Positions 33,680 through 44,739 of a stretch of 64,000 nucleotides of DNA are shown in pieces. The stretch is from the NCBI RefSeq assembly GCF_014898055.3, contig NW_023601543.1:12547314-12611313 (forward strand), in the 5' to 3' direction. Each line of letters starts with the position of its first letter. Positions within the stretch are counted from its first letter, which is position 1. The translations under genes and the position numbers were made by a program. The stretch comes from Talpa occidentalis. Lineage: Eukaryota; Chordata; Mammalia; Eulipotyphla; Talpidae. Under the pieces are notes generated by a model. That model saw only the letters and a list, made by a program, of their open reading frames with translations, was not told where the DNA came from and did no database searches.

Positions 33680-34790
33680 TGTTTTGAATTTCTTCCCTGT
33701 TCATTGTGAAATTGCTTTTCTCATCTCTGATTTACTGTTGGGCATTTTTTCTTTTTTTTTGTAAATCATTCGGCCAAAAATTCTGCGAATTTTTCAGACA
33801 ACTGTTGGTCTGCTTGCGAAATAGTTCTTTACATCTTTCTCATAATGCTTATTTTTATTTGACGTTTCTACTTCTATATTTTAGGAAGTTGCTTTATTCC
33901 CTTTTGAAGGGATTTAGAAATTCAGTTCATTATGTTTCTCTCACTCTCTTTAATACTAATATAGGTACTTACAGTGATAAGTTCTCCCCTAAGACCTGCA
34001 TTGCTGTGTTCCAGATATTATCAAATTCTTTAATTTTATTTTTATTTTAAAAGTCCTGTCACTTTGTATTGCATTTACTCCCTGACTTGAAAGCAACTTC
34101 AGAGATTCTTCATACTTCAACATTGCCTTTTTGTGTGTAATTCCATTGTTGTTATTCATTTTTAATGTTATTTCATTGTAGTCTGAGAATGTGCTATATG
34201 GGAACTTTTTATATTGACAAAATGAACTTCTACATTTTCTGCAGGTGACCAATTTCTGTGACATTTCTGTATTAGCCAAAAATAAGGTGTCTTCTCGTGC
34301 CTGCTGGTAAAGTCGCCTCCCTGTAGTGAGGCTGTCTAATCCCTTGACGCTCCCCTAAAAAGCCATTTCAATGCCTGCTTCCTCCCCCACCCTCACGCCA
34401 AGAGAGTTCCCTGGAGCATACCCTCCTTTTTTTTTAATACCAGGACCTAAACAACTACTCTGACTCAAACCTCAAACTTCTGTATTGCTTTCAATTTTTT
34501 TTTTTTTTTTGGAGGGGGAAGAGGACAGGAGAGTTGACATGATTATTTTTGTTCTCCTAGCCATCCCATTTCTGTTATGCCTTTGAGTGACCTTTGCAAT
34601 GAATGAACGCTTCCTTCTTCCCTCTGACGACTGTAGCTGCTCCCTTGAGCCCACTTCCACCCAGACCACTGGAAGCAACACATCCCCAGCTGCACCTACG
34701 CGTGCCCCTCGCAACTACTTCATGGACAAATGCTCCTTATTTTCTGTTTGACTTTGTTTACTTGTTTGTTCTTTGCTTCTCCCTGCCACA
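33680..34790. other. AT-rich, mostly unassigned sequence, no gene seen
   Basis: A 114-codon plus-strand frame (33706-34050) is Phe/Leu/Ser-rich from T-rich DNA and not convincing. T-runs near 34420 and 34495. 34120-34290 may be old L1. Confidence 0.45.
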
Positions 34791-34880
34791 GGTGGCTAGC
34801 TGGTCCTTCAAAAATAATCATGGTCCTTCCAGCATGATGCTGAATTGTTCCTGGGAAGTGGCTGCAAAAGCAGGAACTAG

Positions 34881-35151
34881 GGCTCCCCTGATGGCACAGG
34901 CGATTGAGCGCCGCGCTGTGAAGCTGTCCACAGCCTTTGGAGTGCTGGTTCGATCCTGGCCGGCCGGTGAGGGTCCCACATGTAGTGGCAGACCGCTCCT
35001 GTCTTGCCTCCTGCTCCCCTCAGCAGTGCATTTCGTCAGTCTGCCTGTTCTGCTTCCCGCTTTGTCTCTGGTGAATCTTTTCACCCTCTCGCGCATCTGG
35101 CCTGTACCCCAGCACTTCTATAAATAAATAAATAAATCTTTTAAAAAAAGG
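34881..35151 (+). mobile_element. tRNA-derived SINE, subtype 3, exact TSD
   Basis: Head 'gcacaggcgattgagcgccgcgctgtgaagctgtcc', B box 'ggttcgatcc', tail 'taaataaataaataaatctttt'. Perfect 11-bp duplication gcaggaactag at 34870-34880 and 35152-35162. Confidence 0.95.
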
Positions 35152-35164
35152 GCAGGAACTAGAT

Positions 35165-35510
35165 TTCCCAGCCTCCTTTGCACCTAGGCATGGCCACAGT
35201 CTCTCCAGTGGAATATTTGTTGACATGGTCTGTGTCATTTCCAGACAGTGGCCTCCAAGAAGGTCTGGGTTTTCCTATTCTCTTTCCTCTTCTGATGGCG
35301 GGAAGCAGAGGATTCTGGGATCCTATGTGAAAGTGCAAGTCCAGAATGGAAGCAACTTCATCTCTTAATTATTACAGGAAAGAAAGCTGTCCACTAACAA
35401 AGAACATCTATATTCTACTATTAAGTCAGTGAGAAATTTCTGCTGCATTAAGTCACTGAAATGTTCTCATTTTAGCATCTAACATTACCCTGACTAATAT
35501 AAACTTTCCT
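35165..35510 (+). mobile_element. Possible old MaLR/LTR-like repeat
   Basis: 'agatttcccagcctcctttgcacctaggcatggcc' and 'taagtcactgaaatgttctcatttt' then 'taccctgactaata' are typical of an old mammalian LTR-like repeat. Low certainty on family. Confidence 0.4.
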
Positions 35511-35538
35511 GTCTTGAATCTTAAGATCTCTGAATTTA

Positions 35539-35822
35539 TTTATTTATTTATTTTTGAAGATTTATTTATTCATTTATACAAGAACCAGGGTACAGGCCAG
35601 ATGCGCGGGAGAGTGAGAAGATTCACCAGAGACAGAGCAGGGAACAGAACAGGCAGACTGACGAAATACACTGCTGAGGGGAGCAGTGGGCGGCAGGAGA
35701 GGTCTGCCAGGAGAGGTCTACTGTGCCACGTGGGAACCTCGCCCGGCTAGAGGGGATCAAATGGGCGCTGCAGAGGCTGCGGACAGCTTCACAGTGCGGC
35801 GGCTCAACCGCCTGCGAGGCCC
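35539..35822 (-). mobile_element. tRNA-derived SINE, subtype 3, reverse
   Basis: The body in reverse includes a 13-bp local repeat 'caggagaggtct' at about 35695 and 35708. The A box end is short ('ccgcctgcgaggccc'), missing several bases. Flanked by aagatctctgaattta at 35523-35538 and aagatctctaaattta at 35823-35838. Confidence 0.94.
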
Positions 35823-35839
35823 AAGATCTCTAAATTTAG

Positions 35840-36158
35840 TATGACTCTTTTTTTCTGATATTTCTGTCAGTTTTATTTGAAAATGAATGTTGTTGCTTTG
35901 TAGTTTGGGACTACAGGGTATTGGATTTTGTTAACTTTTTATCATGGCTTTCTTGTTCAATCCCTTATTATTTTTGATTTGATATCTTTTTTGTCTTATA
36001 TGATTAGGAATCTGCCTGGCAGTTACTTCAACTATAGTAGACTTTAACCCTTTCTTAACTTTGAATCACTTTGTGTATTTTTATTTAAATTAAGTTTGTT
36101 GTAGGCAATAAGATTTTTCTAAAAGTCATTCTGCGGCTCTTCATTTTTAGAAGAGAAT
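35840..36158. other. AT-rich non-coding sequence, no gene seen
   Basis: Possibly old L1 in reverse; no clear anchor. Confidence 0.4.
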
Positions 36159-36174
36159 TCGACCTCTATATTCT

Positions 36175-36459
36175 TTTTTTTTTTTTTTAAGATTTATTTA
36201 TTTATTTATTTATACAAGCACTGGGTACAGTCAGAAGCGCGGGAAGATGAGAGAATTCACCAGAGCCAGAGCGGGGAGCAGAGCAGGCAGAAGGACCGAA
36301 GTACACTGCTGAGGGGAGCAGCGGGCGGCAGGAGAGGTCTGCGCGCCATGTGGGACCCTCCTCCGGTGGCCGGGGAGCAGCCGGGGATCGAACCGGCGCC
36401 GCAGAGGCCGCGGGCAGCTTCGCAACCAGCACTCAACCGCTGCACCACTGGGGAGGCCC
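36175..36459 (-). mobile_element. tRNA-derived SINE, subtype 1, reverse, exact 16-bp TSD
   Basis: Close to subtype 1 consensus. Perfect duplication tcgacctctatattct at 36159-36174 and 36460-36475. Head differs by 'caaccagcactcaaccgctgcaccactgg'. Confidence 0.97.
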
Positions 36460-36519
36460 TCGACCTCTATATTCTGCTCCTCTAATGGATCTTCTGCCAG
36501 GTCATTCAGTACCAAGGAC

Positions 36520-36690
36520 ACCGTATTTAGGGTCCAGACCCACACAACCTCTAGTTCCAGCATTCACAACTTGTCTGATCTTGGCCAAGTCCTCTGTTCC
36601 CTCTGCACCTCAATTTTCTCATCTATTAAATATGAACCAAGGATTGCTGTCGGAATGAAGTGAAATAAACATCTGAAACATCCCTGTTGA
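36520..36690 (+). repeat. MIR element
   Basis: 'cacaacttgtctgatcttggccaagtcctctgttccctctgcacctcaattttctcatctatt' is a MIR core. Confidence 0.82.
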
Positions 36691-36935
36691 GCTCTGTTGA
36701 CAATTTGCTTCAGGTATTCTAGAAGCTAAAATATATTGCTTCCCAAAAGAAACCTCCATTTGTTTAGAACCCTGAGATAATAGCTCCAATTCTCTTAGTT
36801 TTACATAGATTTTCCCCTAGGTTGTTTTCTTTTCCAGCCTGTTTGAGGGACAAGGTTTGGAAGTGTCTTTTAAATATTTTCTTAGTTTTCCTGGGGCAGC
36901 ACAACAATGTCCTACATTAGTGGAAATATTCGCTA

Positions 36936-37712
36936 TAGGTGATGCAGGACAGGAATAGAAAAACTGAAAAGGAGGTGTGAACAAGACCAGAAACCTGGCT
37001 CACACGGAGGGGGTGGGCAGAAGAGATTAGCATAGCCATTGACACAGCTATGGAAACCAAGATCCTTAGGCTCCAATGCCCAGATTGCTAAGCATAAGAT
37101 CCAAACAGGTATCAGACTGCTGTAGGGCTGTCTAGAGCACAGGCCCAAGGGCAAATATAAGGAGATTGAGCCCATTGTGGAATCTCGGTCCCTTTCAGAG
37201 TCTGCATAGTTATCCAAAATCAGCAAGGAGTGAGCCCCTCCCAAATAGCAGACTATCAGTGCAGTCTCTGCACTGGCTCAGGACAGCAATCCCTCTGCCC
37301 ACCTGTGACTATTCAGGTGTTTCTTTTCACCAACTCTCTCTCTCTGCAGGGCAGCAGACTTCCCACATGCCCGTGACCTGTACCATGCCGGGACTTCTCT
37401 TCACTGACCTCCCTCAGCAGAGGCAGCTCTCCCCAAGGCCGCCCGCCTGCAACCATGCAGGCCTCTCTCAGCAAACCTGTCCCTCCAGGGGCAGCTCTTC
37501 CTGCCCTGCTGTCTATGCAAGTGTCTTTTTACTCTTCTGTCCCTTTCCCTAATAAACCTGCCCTTTAAATATAACTAAGGTCTCTGTCTCATGGAATTTG
37601 GAGAATCTCGCCTGGGAAACTCGCCTGGGAAACTCGCTGCATGTCGCTAAAACAGGAGCTCTAGTGAAACCTTTCCCAGAGTGAATCCAAGGACCCAAAA
37701 CAACACCATAGG
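36936..37712 (+). mobile_element. Solo LTR family C, copy 3, 4-bp TSD
   Basis: The LTR runs from TGATGCAGG at 36940 to CACCA at 37708, flanked by tagg at 36936-36939 and 37709-37712. A 4-bp duplication fits class I (gammaretroviral-like) integrases. AATAAA at 37551-37556; the region after it contains a doubled 'tcgcctgggaaac'. The 3' part matches the 10.1 kb LTR. No internal genes. Confidence 0.83.
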
Positions 37713-38545
37713 CAGTAGGGTTCTAACCCCGACTTTTTGACTCTTAAATCCAGACCTCTTTCGAGGGCACGAAGCTTGCCAATAGAAGGTGAAGCAATAA
37801 GCTTCCTTCATCTCTCACTGCCACTGCCATTGAAATAAAGCCACAAAGCTAGCGTGCCTTTACATATCTCGAAAAAATCACGAAAGGTGTGCTGGGTGGT
37901 TTAGGGCCATTGAGCTTTTACCGAATTCTGGGACTTTTTCCCCTTCAATTAACTTGGTAACCCCTAGACATAATAGCTCTCTGGATGATTAAGAGATTTG
38001 GAAACAATGATGCGAGATAAGTCATGTGAGAGACAGCCGTATACACTAGCACACGGCTACTCCCTTATATAATTGTCTGAAGCCCGAATGCTGGTGGACC
38101 AAACAATGCTTTGTTGTTCTCAGAAGCTTTGACAGAGCAACTCTGGCATAACATCTTTCACTTCCCAGCGAAAATAGAGCTTTCAATAAGCAATCCAATT
38201 ATGGGTTTAGGAAGAACATTTTCTGGGGACAGAGAATGAGTATCCAGTGTTGTGGTTTTGCAGTGAGATCCATAATTGTGTGTTCCCAAGGGAAGAAGTT
38301 CAAGAAGGGCATCTCAGAGGGAAATTTCAGCCCTCCTCTGTGGGTCAAGTATAACCATGGGAGCAGACAAATAAGTGCACGAGGAGAGTAGAACCAGGCC
38401 GAGTCTTCCAGGAAGACAATCCCTTGCATAGTACAATCAGGGGGGCATTAGGAAAGTCTCCCCATCAGTACATACTCGCTCCCATTGATGTGAGTATTCT
38501 TGTGCCAAACACTGGCATCTTTAAATACACAGATGACCCTGGTAC
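37713..38545. other. Unique non-coding sequence, no gene seen
   Basis: Mixed composition, short frames only, no repeat recognised. Could be partly conserved; not testable here. Confidence 0.45.
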
Positions 38546-39021
38546 TGTTATAGGGCAGCCCCAATACAAAACGGGGTGCCTGGCTGTGGGTCCTCACCCA
38601 CGCGCTTAAAAGGACTTATCAATGCTCTACTGCAGGCACACGGGAAAGGTTAATAAAAGGTTTATTTACAAGGGAAGGGGAAATGAGGAAATGGACAGCT
38701 CAGGGAGGAAAGTGGGAGACAAAGTTTTAAATAAGTCCTACCCGATCCGCCGATCCGGAATCCCAAATGGCACTCTGAGAGCTGGCTGCAAGCCAGGAGC
38801 CGTGAAGCCAGGAGGCGAGCGATAGCGAGCCAGCCCAAGGCCCACATGATCGGTTTTTATACCCAACCTGGCTGCCCAACTCCACCCTCAGGTCCCAGCC
38901 ACCCTCCTTTGGTGGTGACGGGATTTGTCTTTCCCAATGTCTTGATGGCCTTAGTCTGGACGGGGAGTGGGGTCCACAAAGACTGTGTGGGATTAGCTCA
39001 GGACATCTTTTCCCCCTAACA
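38546..39021 (-). mobile_element. Solo LTR with TATA box and poly(A) signal, reverse (family E)
   Basis: 476 bp from TGTTATAGGG to CCCTAACA. On the minus strand it has a TATA box (complement of tttttata, 38854-38861), then AATAAA about 190 bp downstream (complement at 38661-38666), the normal LTR order. No matching short duplication was found at the edges, so they are provisional. Confidence 0.7.
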
Positions 39022-39927
39022 ATTCCAGCACCCATGAAGTTCTTCCGTATGAGTTTCTTAGACTTCTTCCTTCCCTTTCTGATCAAAGAAGCAAGGTTTT
39101 TTGTCTGCGTTGGGAGGAAAGGTGGACTGGGCATATAGAGAAGGCTGTTACCTGTCCAAGGCACATTTTGCTGAGCTACTTTGGACCAGATCCCCCCGGC
39201 ATTGTTAGAAAGCACCCCACATTCTGTGAGCCACAGGGGCTTCAGGTGCCTGGAGTCACAGCACAGTCCTGGGGCCTTTGCGGGATTTTTGCTTCGAGAC
39301 CCTCAGTGGGTCTCAGGTCTGGGAATGCTTGTCACGGAGCCAGTGGCGGTAAGTGGGAGGCCTGGGACCTGGGTGGGTCTGAGCTCAAGGCAGGGCTGCT
39401 TCTGCCACCCATGCACAGAGCCCCTCACACTTAGGAAGAAGGGGCTCTTTTGGCCTTCTTTGGAGGTGCTGGTTGGTGAGGAGGGGAAAGTGCCAGGAAA
39501 GGAAACATAGGTGCTCAAATTCCAAAGGGAGCTTGGAGCTCAGAGGGCAACGCTGATTTACGCCAGCTAGCTCGTGTATACAGGGGGAATGTTCTCCGAC
39601 CACAGCACGTGGGGGAGGGGGAAGGACACGGGGATGCTGCTGCGGGGAAGGCCGCTGCTCTCTCCAAGCTCCTGAGGGAAAAAAGGCAGCTGTGTCTGGC
39701 CTGTGTGTCCACTCCCGGCTCCTCAGGTGCAGGCTTTCCTGGGCCACCAGACTTCCAGGGAGGGCCTGAGTCCCTGTCATGAAGCAGCTGGGGGTGAGTT
39801 TTGCATCCCCCTCCTCCCTTCTGCCTGCTGTCCCCACTCTAGGACCCACCGCCAGCCCCCCACCAGCTTCCTGCCTTCTCCTTTCAGCATTCCGGGTTAA
39901 GTCCTTCTGTGGTCTCTCTGGTACCTT
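39022..39927. other. Repeat-poor, GC-moderate sequence, no supported gene
   Basis: A 207-codon minus-strand frame (39385-40008) starts inside the adjacent LTR and has no domain, signal peptide or family resemblance that I can see; several other frames overlap it on both strands. I treat it as chance in GC-richer DNA. Origin of this stretch is unassigned. Confidence 0.45.
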
Positions 39928-40552
39928 TGAAGAAATTACAGGGCAGACTGAGGGGTACCCCAGGACCCCCAAACCTGCACGCTTTATACGGATTCTGCCA
40001 TCCACCACATAAAGACAAACATACCCTTAGTGCATAAGACTTTCACTAGAATTATTGTGCAATGGAGAAGAGAAGAAAAAGAACATAGTTCCCAAATGAA
40101 GCACCCAAAGTTACCCATCCCCTCGTGGGTAAACGCCCAGCCAAACAGGCTTGGCCCAAAGTGGGGCCACTGAGGCCTGAAAGCTGCCACATATCTAAAG
40201 GCACCTTCTGGTGGGGACCCACAGGAAAGGGGCAGAAGGGGCCAGGCAAGTCTGGAAGGAAAAGAGCAAAAAATCAAAATCCAAGTCAAGATAAAGGCTG
40301 CCATTGGCAACCTCCCCACTGGTCTCTCACTCACGTCTCTTCTAAGTGTCTCCTTCCATGTCCCCTAAGTCCCGGTGCCAGGCCCAGCCTGAGAAGCAGG
40401 CATAGCTTCTTCTCCACATGTCTGTCTGTTCCATGTGCCTCTTCCAGGTCTTCTCCTTCAAGTGCTTTGTAGCTTCCCCTCTCCTGGCTCAGCTCCGCCC
40501 TTCCTTGGGTGCGGCAGGGAACCCGGAACTGCCCTTTTCATTGTGAATTACA
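39928..40552 (-). mobile_element. Solo LTR family A, copy 2, reverse
   Basis: Reverse complement of the same LTR family: 'gttacccatcccctcgtgggtaaacgccc', 'ggtggggacccacaggaaagg' and 'cttccttgggtgcggcagggaacc' are its blocks in reverse order. The right end 'gaattaca' equals TGTAATTC on the minus strand. The left end is approximate. Confidence 0.8.
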
Positions 40553-40755
40553 CTGTTTCAGGAAGAACCTCAGGCCTCAGTCAAAATTTAGGAGGTGAGA
40601 TCTTGAAGCGTCATCCTTCCCAAGAAAGTGAAATTTTTAAAGAGACTACTTCATGGCTAGGGCCGAATTGCTAATGGAGGAATTTCAGGAGGGGGTAGGG
40701 ATGTTCTCAGCGTCCCTGGAAGGGGCCTGGAATTGGGAACCTCAAAGGTCAGCAT

Positions 40756-41759
40756 AAGAATTGTCATCCTGGGGCTTCCCCCGGCGGTGCAGCCAGTTGA
40801 GCTGTGCGCTGTGGAGCTGTCCGCTGTGGAGCTGTCCGCAGCCTCTGCAGCGCAAGTTCGATTCCGGGCCGGCCGGGCAAGAATCCCACATGGCGCAGCA
40901 GACCTCTCCTGTCTTGCCCACTGCTCCCCTCAGCAGTGATTCCCAGTCTGCTGGGGAGAAACCCACATGGTGCAGCAGACACCCACATGGCGCAGCAGAC
41001 CTCTCCTGTCTCGCCCGCTGCTCCCCTTGTAACAGGGTGATCCCCAGGAAAGGGGGAAGTTCCAGGTTCCCTGCCCCACCCAAGGAAGGATGGAGCTGAG
41101 CAGGAAGAGGAGAAGCTGCAGAGGAGAAGGAGGAAGGAGCAGGATGGAGCCAGAAGAGACCTGGAGGAGGCGCATGGAGCCTAGAGACACGTAAAGAAAC
41201 TGCGCTTGTCTTTTGGTCGTGGACTGGGTGACACAGATGTGGGTGAGACCCGTGGGGAGGTGACCATGGCAGCTTTTATCTTGATGTTGATTTTGCTCTT
41301 TTCCTTCGGGCTTGTTTGGTTTGTTTCTGACTCTTTTCTGTGGGTCCCCACTGGAAGATGCTTTAGACTTGTGGCAGCTTGGGGCCTTGCTCTGGCCGAT
41401 CCCATGTGGATGGAGTTTTACCCACGAGGGGACGGTATTTGGGTGCTTCATTTAGAAACTAGACTCTTTGCCTTACCTGTATTGTTTCCTAGTTTTTATT
41501 AAAGTCCTTCCCATTAAAGTGTCATATGTTTGTGTTGAATCGGCGGATGGCAGAACCCATTTAGAATAGGCAGGTTTGCGGAGTTTGGGCTGCCCCTCTC
41601 CCTGTCCTATAACACCCTAAGCAGTGTTTTCTGTCAGTCTGCCTGTTCTGCTCCCTGCTCTGTCTCTGGTGAATCCTCTCACTCTCTTGTGCCTCTGGCC
41701 TGTACCCAGTACTTGTATAAAAATAAATATAAATCTTAAAAGAGAAAGAATTGTCATCC
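40756..41759 (+). mobile_element. tRNA-derived SINE, subtype 3, split by an LTR
   Basis: SINE parts are 40770-41027 and 41615-41745, flanked by the exact 14-bp duplication aagaattgtcatcc at 40756-40769 and 41746-41759. B box 'agttcgattcc' at about 40855. The first part contains extra internal copies of the 'cacatggcgcagcagac' block. An LTR lies between the two parts. Confidence 0.95.
41028..41614 (+). mobile_element. Solo LTR family A, copy 3, complete, inside a SINE
   Basis: 587 bp from TGTAACAGGG to CCTATAACA, flanked by ccct at 41024-41027 and 41615-41618. Because the SINE sequence before and after is known, both ends can be placed exactly. The 4-bp duplication fits class I ERVs. ATTAAA signals lie near 41500 and 41513. 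No gag, pol or env. This copy defines the family ends. Confidence 0.95.
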
Positions 41760-42038
41760 CTGGGAGAAGGAAATCTGAGCCAAAGCCAGCGGGCAAGTAT
41801 GCATCCTGAGCTTTCTCTCCCACTCCCTCAGAATGTTCCTCTCTAGCATTTTGGCAAATGCAGCCCCCCTCTCATTCTGACTACTCCCTGCAGTGCATGC
41901 AGTGATACTTTAGGCCAAGGCTGTGTTTGAATGAAATCCAAACAGTCTGCCCTGCCTTAGATCAGAATTGAGACAAGCAGGAAAACTCGCAGAGCCTCAC
42001 CTGTTTGTGGTTAATCTCCACCAGTCAGAGCCCGACGC
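41760..42038. other. Unique sequence upstream of a possible promoter
   Basis: Repeat-free, with 'tttgtggttaatctccacc' at about 42004, which resembles half of an HNF1-type site. Confidence 0.35.
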
Positions 42039-42168
42039 TATAAACGCAGTTCCAGAGAATTCGGGTATCCACAGGCAGAGAAGAATCCCCTAATCCCCCT
42101 TTCCCAGGCCCAGAACTAGAGAGCCAGCAGAGAAGATGGCTTTTAACGGCATCCTAGAGGCTCCTAAA
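42039..42168 (+). promoter_or_regulatory. Candidate TATA promoter and first-exon start, cut by gap
   Basis: A consensus TATAAA at 42039-42044 is followed, 92 bp after its end, by an ATG at 42136 in a strong context (A at -3, G at +4). The frame stays open for 11 codons (MAFNGILEAPK) until the assembly gap. No family recognised from so few residues. It could equally be chance. Confidence 0.25.
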
Positions 42169-42268
42169 NNNNNNNNNNNNNNNNNNNNNNNNNNNNNNNN
42201 NNNNNNNNNNNNNNNNNNNNNNNNNNNNNNNNNNNNNNNNNNNNNNNNNNNNNNNNNNNNNNNNNNNN
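42169..42268. other. Assembly gap of 100 N
   Basis: Exactly 100 unknown bases, a common placeholder for a gap of unknown length. Two reading frames across it have no meaning. Confidence 0.99.
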
Positions 42269-42459
42269 GGACTGGAAACATCATTCATGCGTGCTTCCTA
42301 CTGATAACAGGATATAATAAACCAATATTGTGTGTGGTCCAGGAAATTGATCTTCGCAAATCTAAAGAGGCAGTAATAAGGAGAGTTCTTCGGAAGCTTA
42401 GAAAGCTGTTTAGCATCACAGGAATATTGCACTATAGCTTTTCATGCCTTGTTGAAACA

Positions 42460-42860
42460 TGAATTAATGATTCATTCATTCACCAAGTATTTATTAAGCA
42501 CTTTATGTGTGTCAGGCATTGCTCTAGGCTTACAGGCTATGAAGATTAAGAAAGTTTGTATTCCCGCCTCCATGGTGGCGCAAGGGGTTAGGATGCAACC
42601 TATGAAACTGTCCGTAGCCTCTGTAGCCCGAGTTCCGGCCAGGGAGCAACCCACATGGCGCAGCAGACCTCTCCTGACTCACCCACTGCTCCCCTCAGTA
42701 GTGTATTTCAGTAGATCTGGCTGTTCTGCTCCCCACTCTGTCTCTAGTGAATCCTCTCACCCCCCCACACCTCTGGCCTGTACCCCAGCTCTTGTATGAA
42801 TAAATAAATCTTTGGGAAAAAAAAAAAGACTGTATTCTGGAGGACCTCAAATGTAATTTA
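42460..42860 (-). mobile_element. L2 tail fragment, reverse, split by a SINE
   Basis: 'gattcattcattcaccaagtatttattaagcactttatgtgtgtcaggcattgctctagg' is the reversed L2 end. Continues briefly after the SINE. Confidence 0.82.
42564..42824 (+). mobile_element. tRNA-derived SINE, subtype 2
   Basis: Head 'gtggcgcaaggggttaggatgcaacctatgaaac'. The B box is partly lost ('cgagttccggcc'). Tail 'gtatgaataaataaatcttt' then A-rich. Flanks are aaagtttgtattc at 42551-42563 and aaagactgtattc at 42826. Confidence 0.93.
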
Positions 42861-43194
42861 ATGTAAACACTTTCTATTATAATGCAATTGCTTATCATTA
42901 TTGATTACTGGATTATAGTGTGATCAATGCTAAAACCAAGGTGGACATATATACTACTGGCCACAGATCTCTGGCCAGGAGGTACTCAGGGAGGACATCA
43001 CAGTCTTGGTGTTGAAGGTCATACTGGAGTTCACTACAGAAAGAATGACAAGAATTCATCAGGTTTTGACAGAAAACGTTCTTCATTTTAGTGCAACAAA
43101 AGAAGAAAATTTCCTTAATACCACAAAATAGCCATATATATTTCCTAGTATCATTTGAACCTATGTTCATTATTCATTCATTCTATTCAATATA

Positions 43195-43890
43195 TTTTAA
43201 TTTTTTCCAGTTTTATTAAGATATAGTTGACTATAGTATTATATTAGTTTAAGGCATACGATGTAATGATTTGATACATGAATAACTTGTGAAATGATCA
43301 TCAAAATAAGTTTAGTTAACATTTACCTCCTCAGATGAATACAAAAGTTTTTTTCTTGTGAAGACAACTTTTAAGATCACCTCTCTTAGCAACTTCCAAA
43401 TATACAATACATTATTACTAACTATAATGATCAAACTGTACATTCTATCTCTAGGGTTATTTATATCTCTGGAAACTGGTCACTTTTATCCACCTTCATC
43501 TAATTCCTCCACCCCCTGCCTCTGCACCACTAATCTGATCTCTGTTTCTAAATTTGAGTTTTATTTTAAAATTAAATAAGATCAGAGAGCATTTTTCTTT
43601 TTTAAGATTTATTTTTATTTATTTATGCATACACAAACTGGGGTACAGGCCAGAGGTGCAAAAGGGTAAGAGGATTCACCAGAGACAGAGTGGGGAGCAG
43701 AACAGCCAGATCTACTGAAATATACAGCTGAGGAGAGCAGCAGGCGAGACAGGAGATTCCCTTCTTTCTTAGGACTAAATAACAGCCTATCTATCCATCA
43801 CAATTTCTTCATGCATTCATCTGTTGCTAGACATTTAGGCCGTTTCCACACCGTGGCTGTTGTAAATAATCCTGCAATGAACACAGGACA
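43195..43890 (-). mobile_element. Old L1 3' fragment, reverse, split by a SINE
   Basis: 'cagttttattaagatatagttgac', 'aaactgtacattctatctctagg' and, after the SINE, 'gacatttaggccgtttccacaccgtggctgttgtaaataatcctgcaatgaacac' are reversed L1. Confidence 0.8.
43600..43757 (-). mobile_element. tRNA-derived SINE, subtype 2, head missing
   Basis: From the T-rich tail and 'tatgcatacacaaactggggtacaggcc' to 'caggcgagacaggag', where it stops; the head with its A and B boxes is absent. Such 5' truncation is common in L1-driven retrotransposition. Confidence 0.9.
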
Positions 43891-44350
43891 GTCATTCAAT
43901 ATTTAATAAATATGTACTATGTGTGTGCACTGTTGTAACCACCCGGGAAATAGGTCTAAGAAAAGCATAGGCCGAATCTCCTGGCCTTCTGGAGTGTCCT
44001 TTCTCATAGGTAAGGAGACAGACAATAAAGAATGAGAAAAAAAAATATGTGTGTGTCTGTATATAAATATATCATTTCTATATGTGATAAATCTATACAC
44101 ATATTTACATATATAGTATGGCAGAAGATAATAAGGTCTTTGGAGAGACAGAAAAGAATATAGGAGGTGGGCTGGTCACAGTTAAGTAAGGGGGTAAAGA
44201 AATGCTTTGCTGAGGTGACATTTTGAGACAAGGAGAGGTCACCTGGTTACAGGGCAAGAGTGTTCCAGGTAAACCTGTCAGTGAGACTGGAGCAAACTGG
44301 GAGGGACGCAACAAGAAATGAGATCTGAGAGGTAAAGGGAGGTCAGACCA
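43885..44350 (-). mobile_element. L2 fragment, reverse
   Basis: 'attcaatatttaataaatatgtactatgtgtgtgcactg', 'ggagacagacaataaag' and 'tttgctgaggtgacattttgagacaagg' follow the reversed L2. A short TA/TG-rich tract lies at 44043-44110. Confidence 0.78.
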
Positions 44351-44739
44351 TGACAAGCCTCATAAAAGCTTATCAAGTATCTGACTTCATACAAGACAGG
44401 AAGCCATAGGAAGCAAGCAAATCATGGCTGCTGGTTATAAATTTTGCTCCCAGACTTTCAAGAAACTCCTGCCAGGGAACAAGCAACATTTTCCAAGGTA
44501 GACAATCAACTGTCTTTTTAAGAGATTTTTTTTTTGCAATAAATGAGTTAAAAACTTACTTTTATAAAGATTTTGTGAAGTTTAAGAACTAAGAGGCTTT
44601 CATGAAAGTGATTATTTTAGAATATTTTGTTCCATAACTCAATGTTTCCTTTCATTATGCCCTGCTCTTGATTCTGACGCTTGCCATACTCCCCTCTCAC
44701 CCCACATTTATAAAAAGCTGACTGTGAAGGGGCGTCACT

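Noticed and set aside
33706..34050. 114-codon Phe/Leu-rich frame resembling a membrane protein
   Set aside because: T-rich DNA translated; no start context or conserved motif.
39385..40008. 207-codon minus-strand reading frame
   Set aside because: Begins within an LTR, overlaps many frames on both strands in GC-richer DNA, and shows no recognisable domain or signal.
42090..42462. Reading frames crossing the N block
   Set aside because: The central residues are unknown; continuity across the gap is an artefact.
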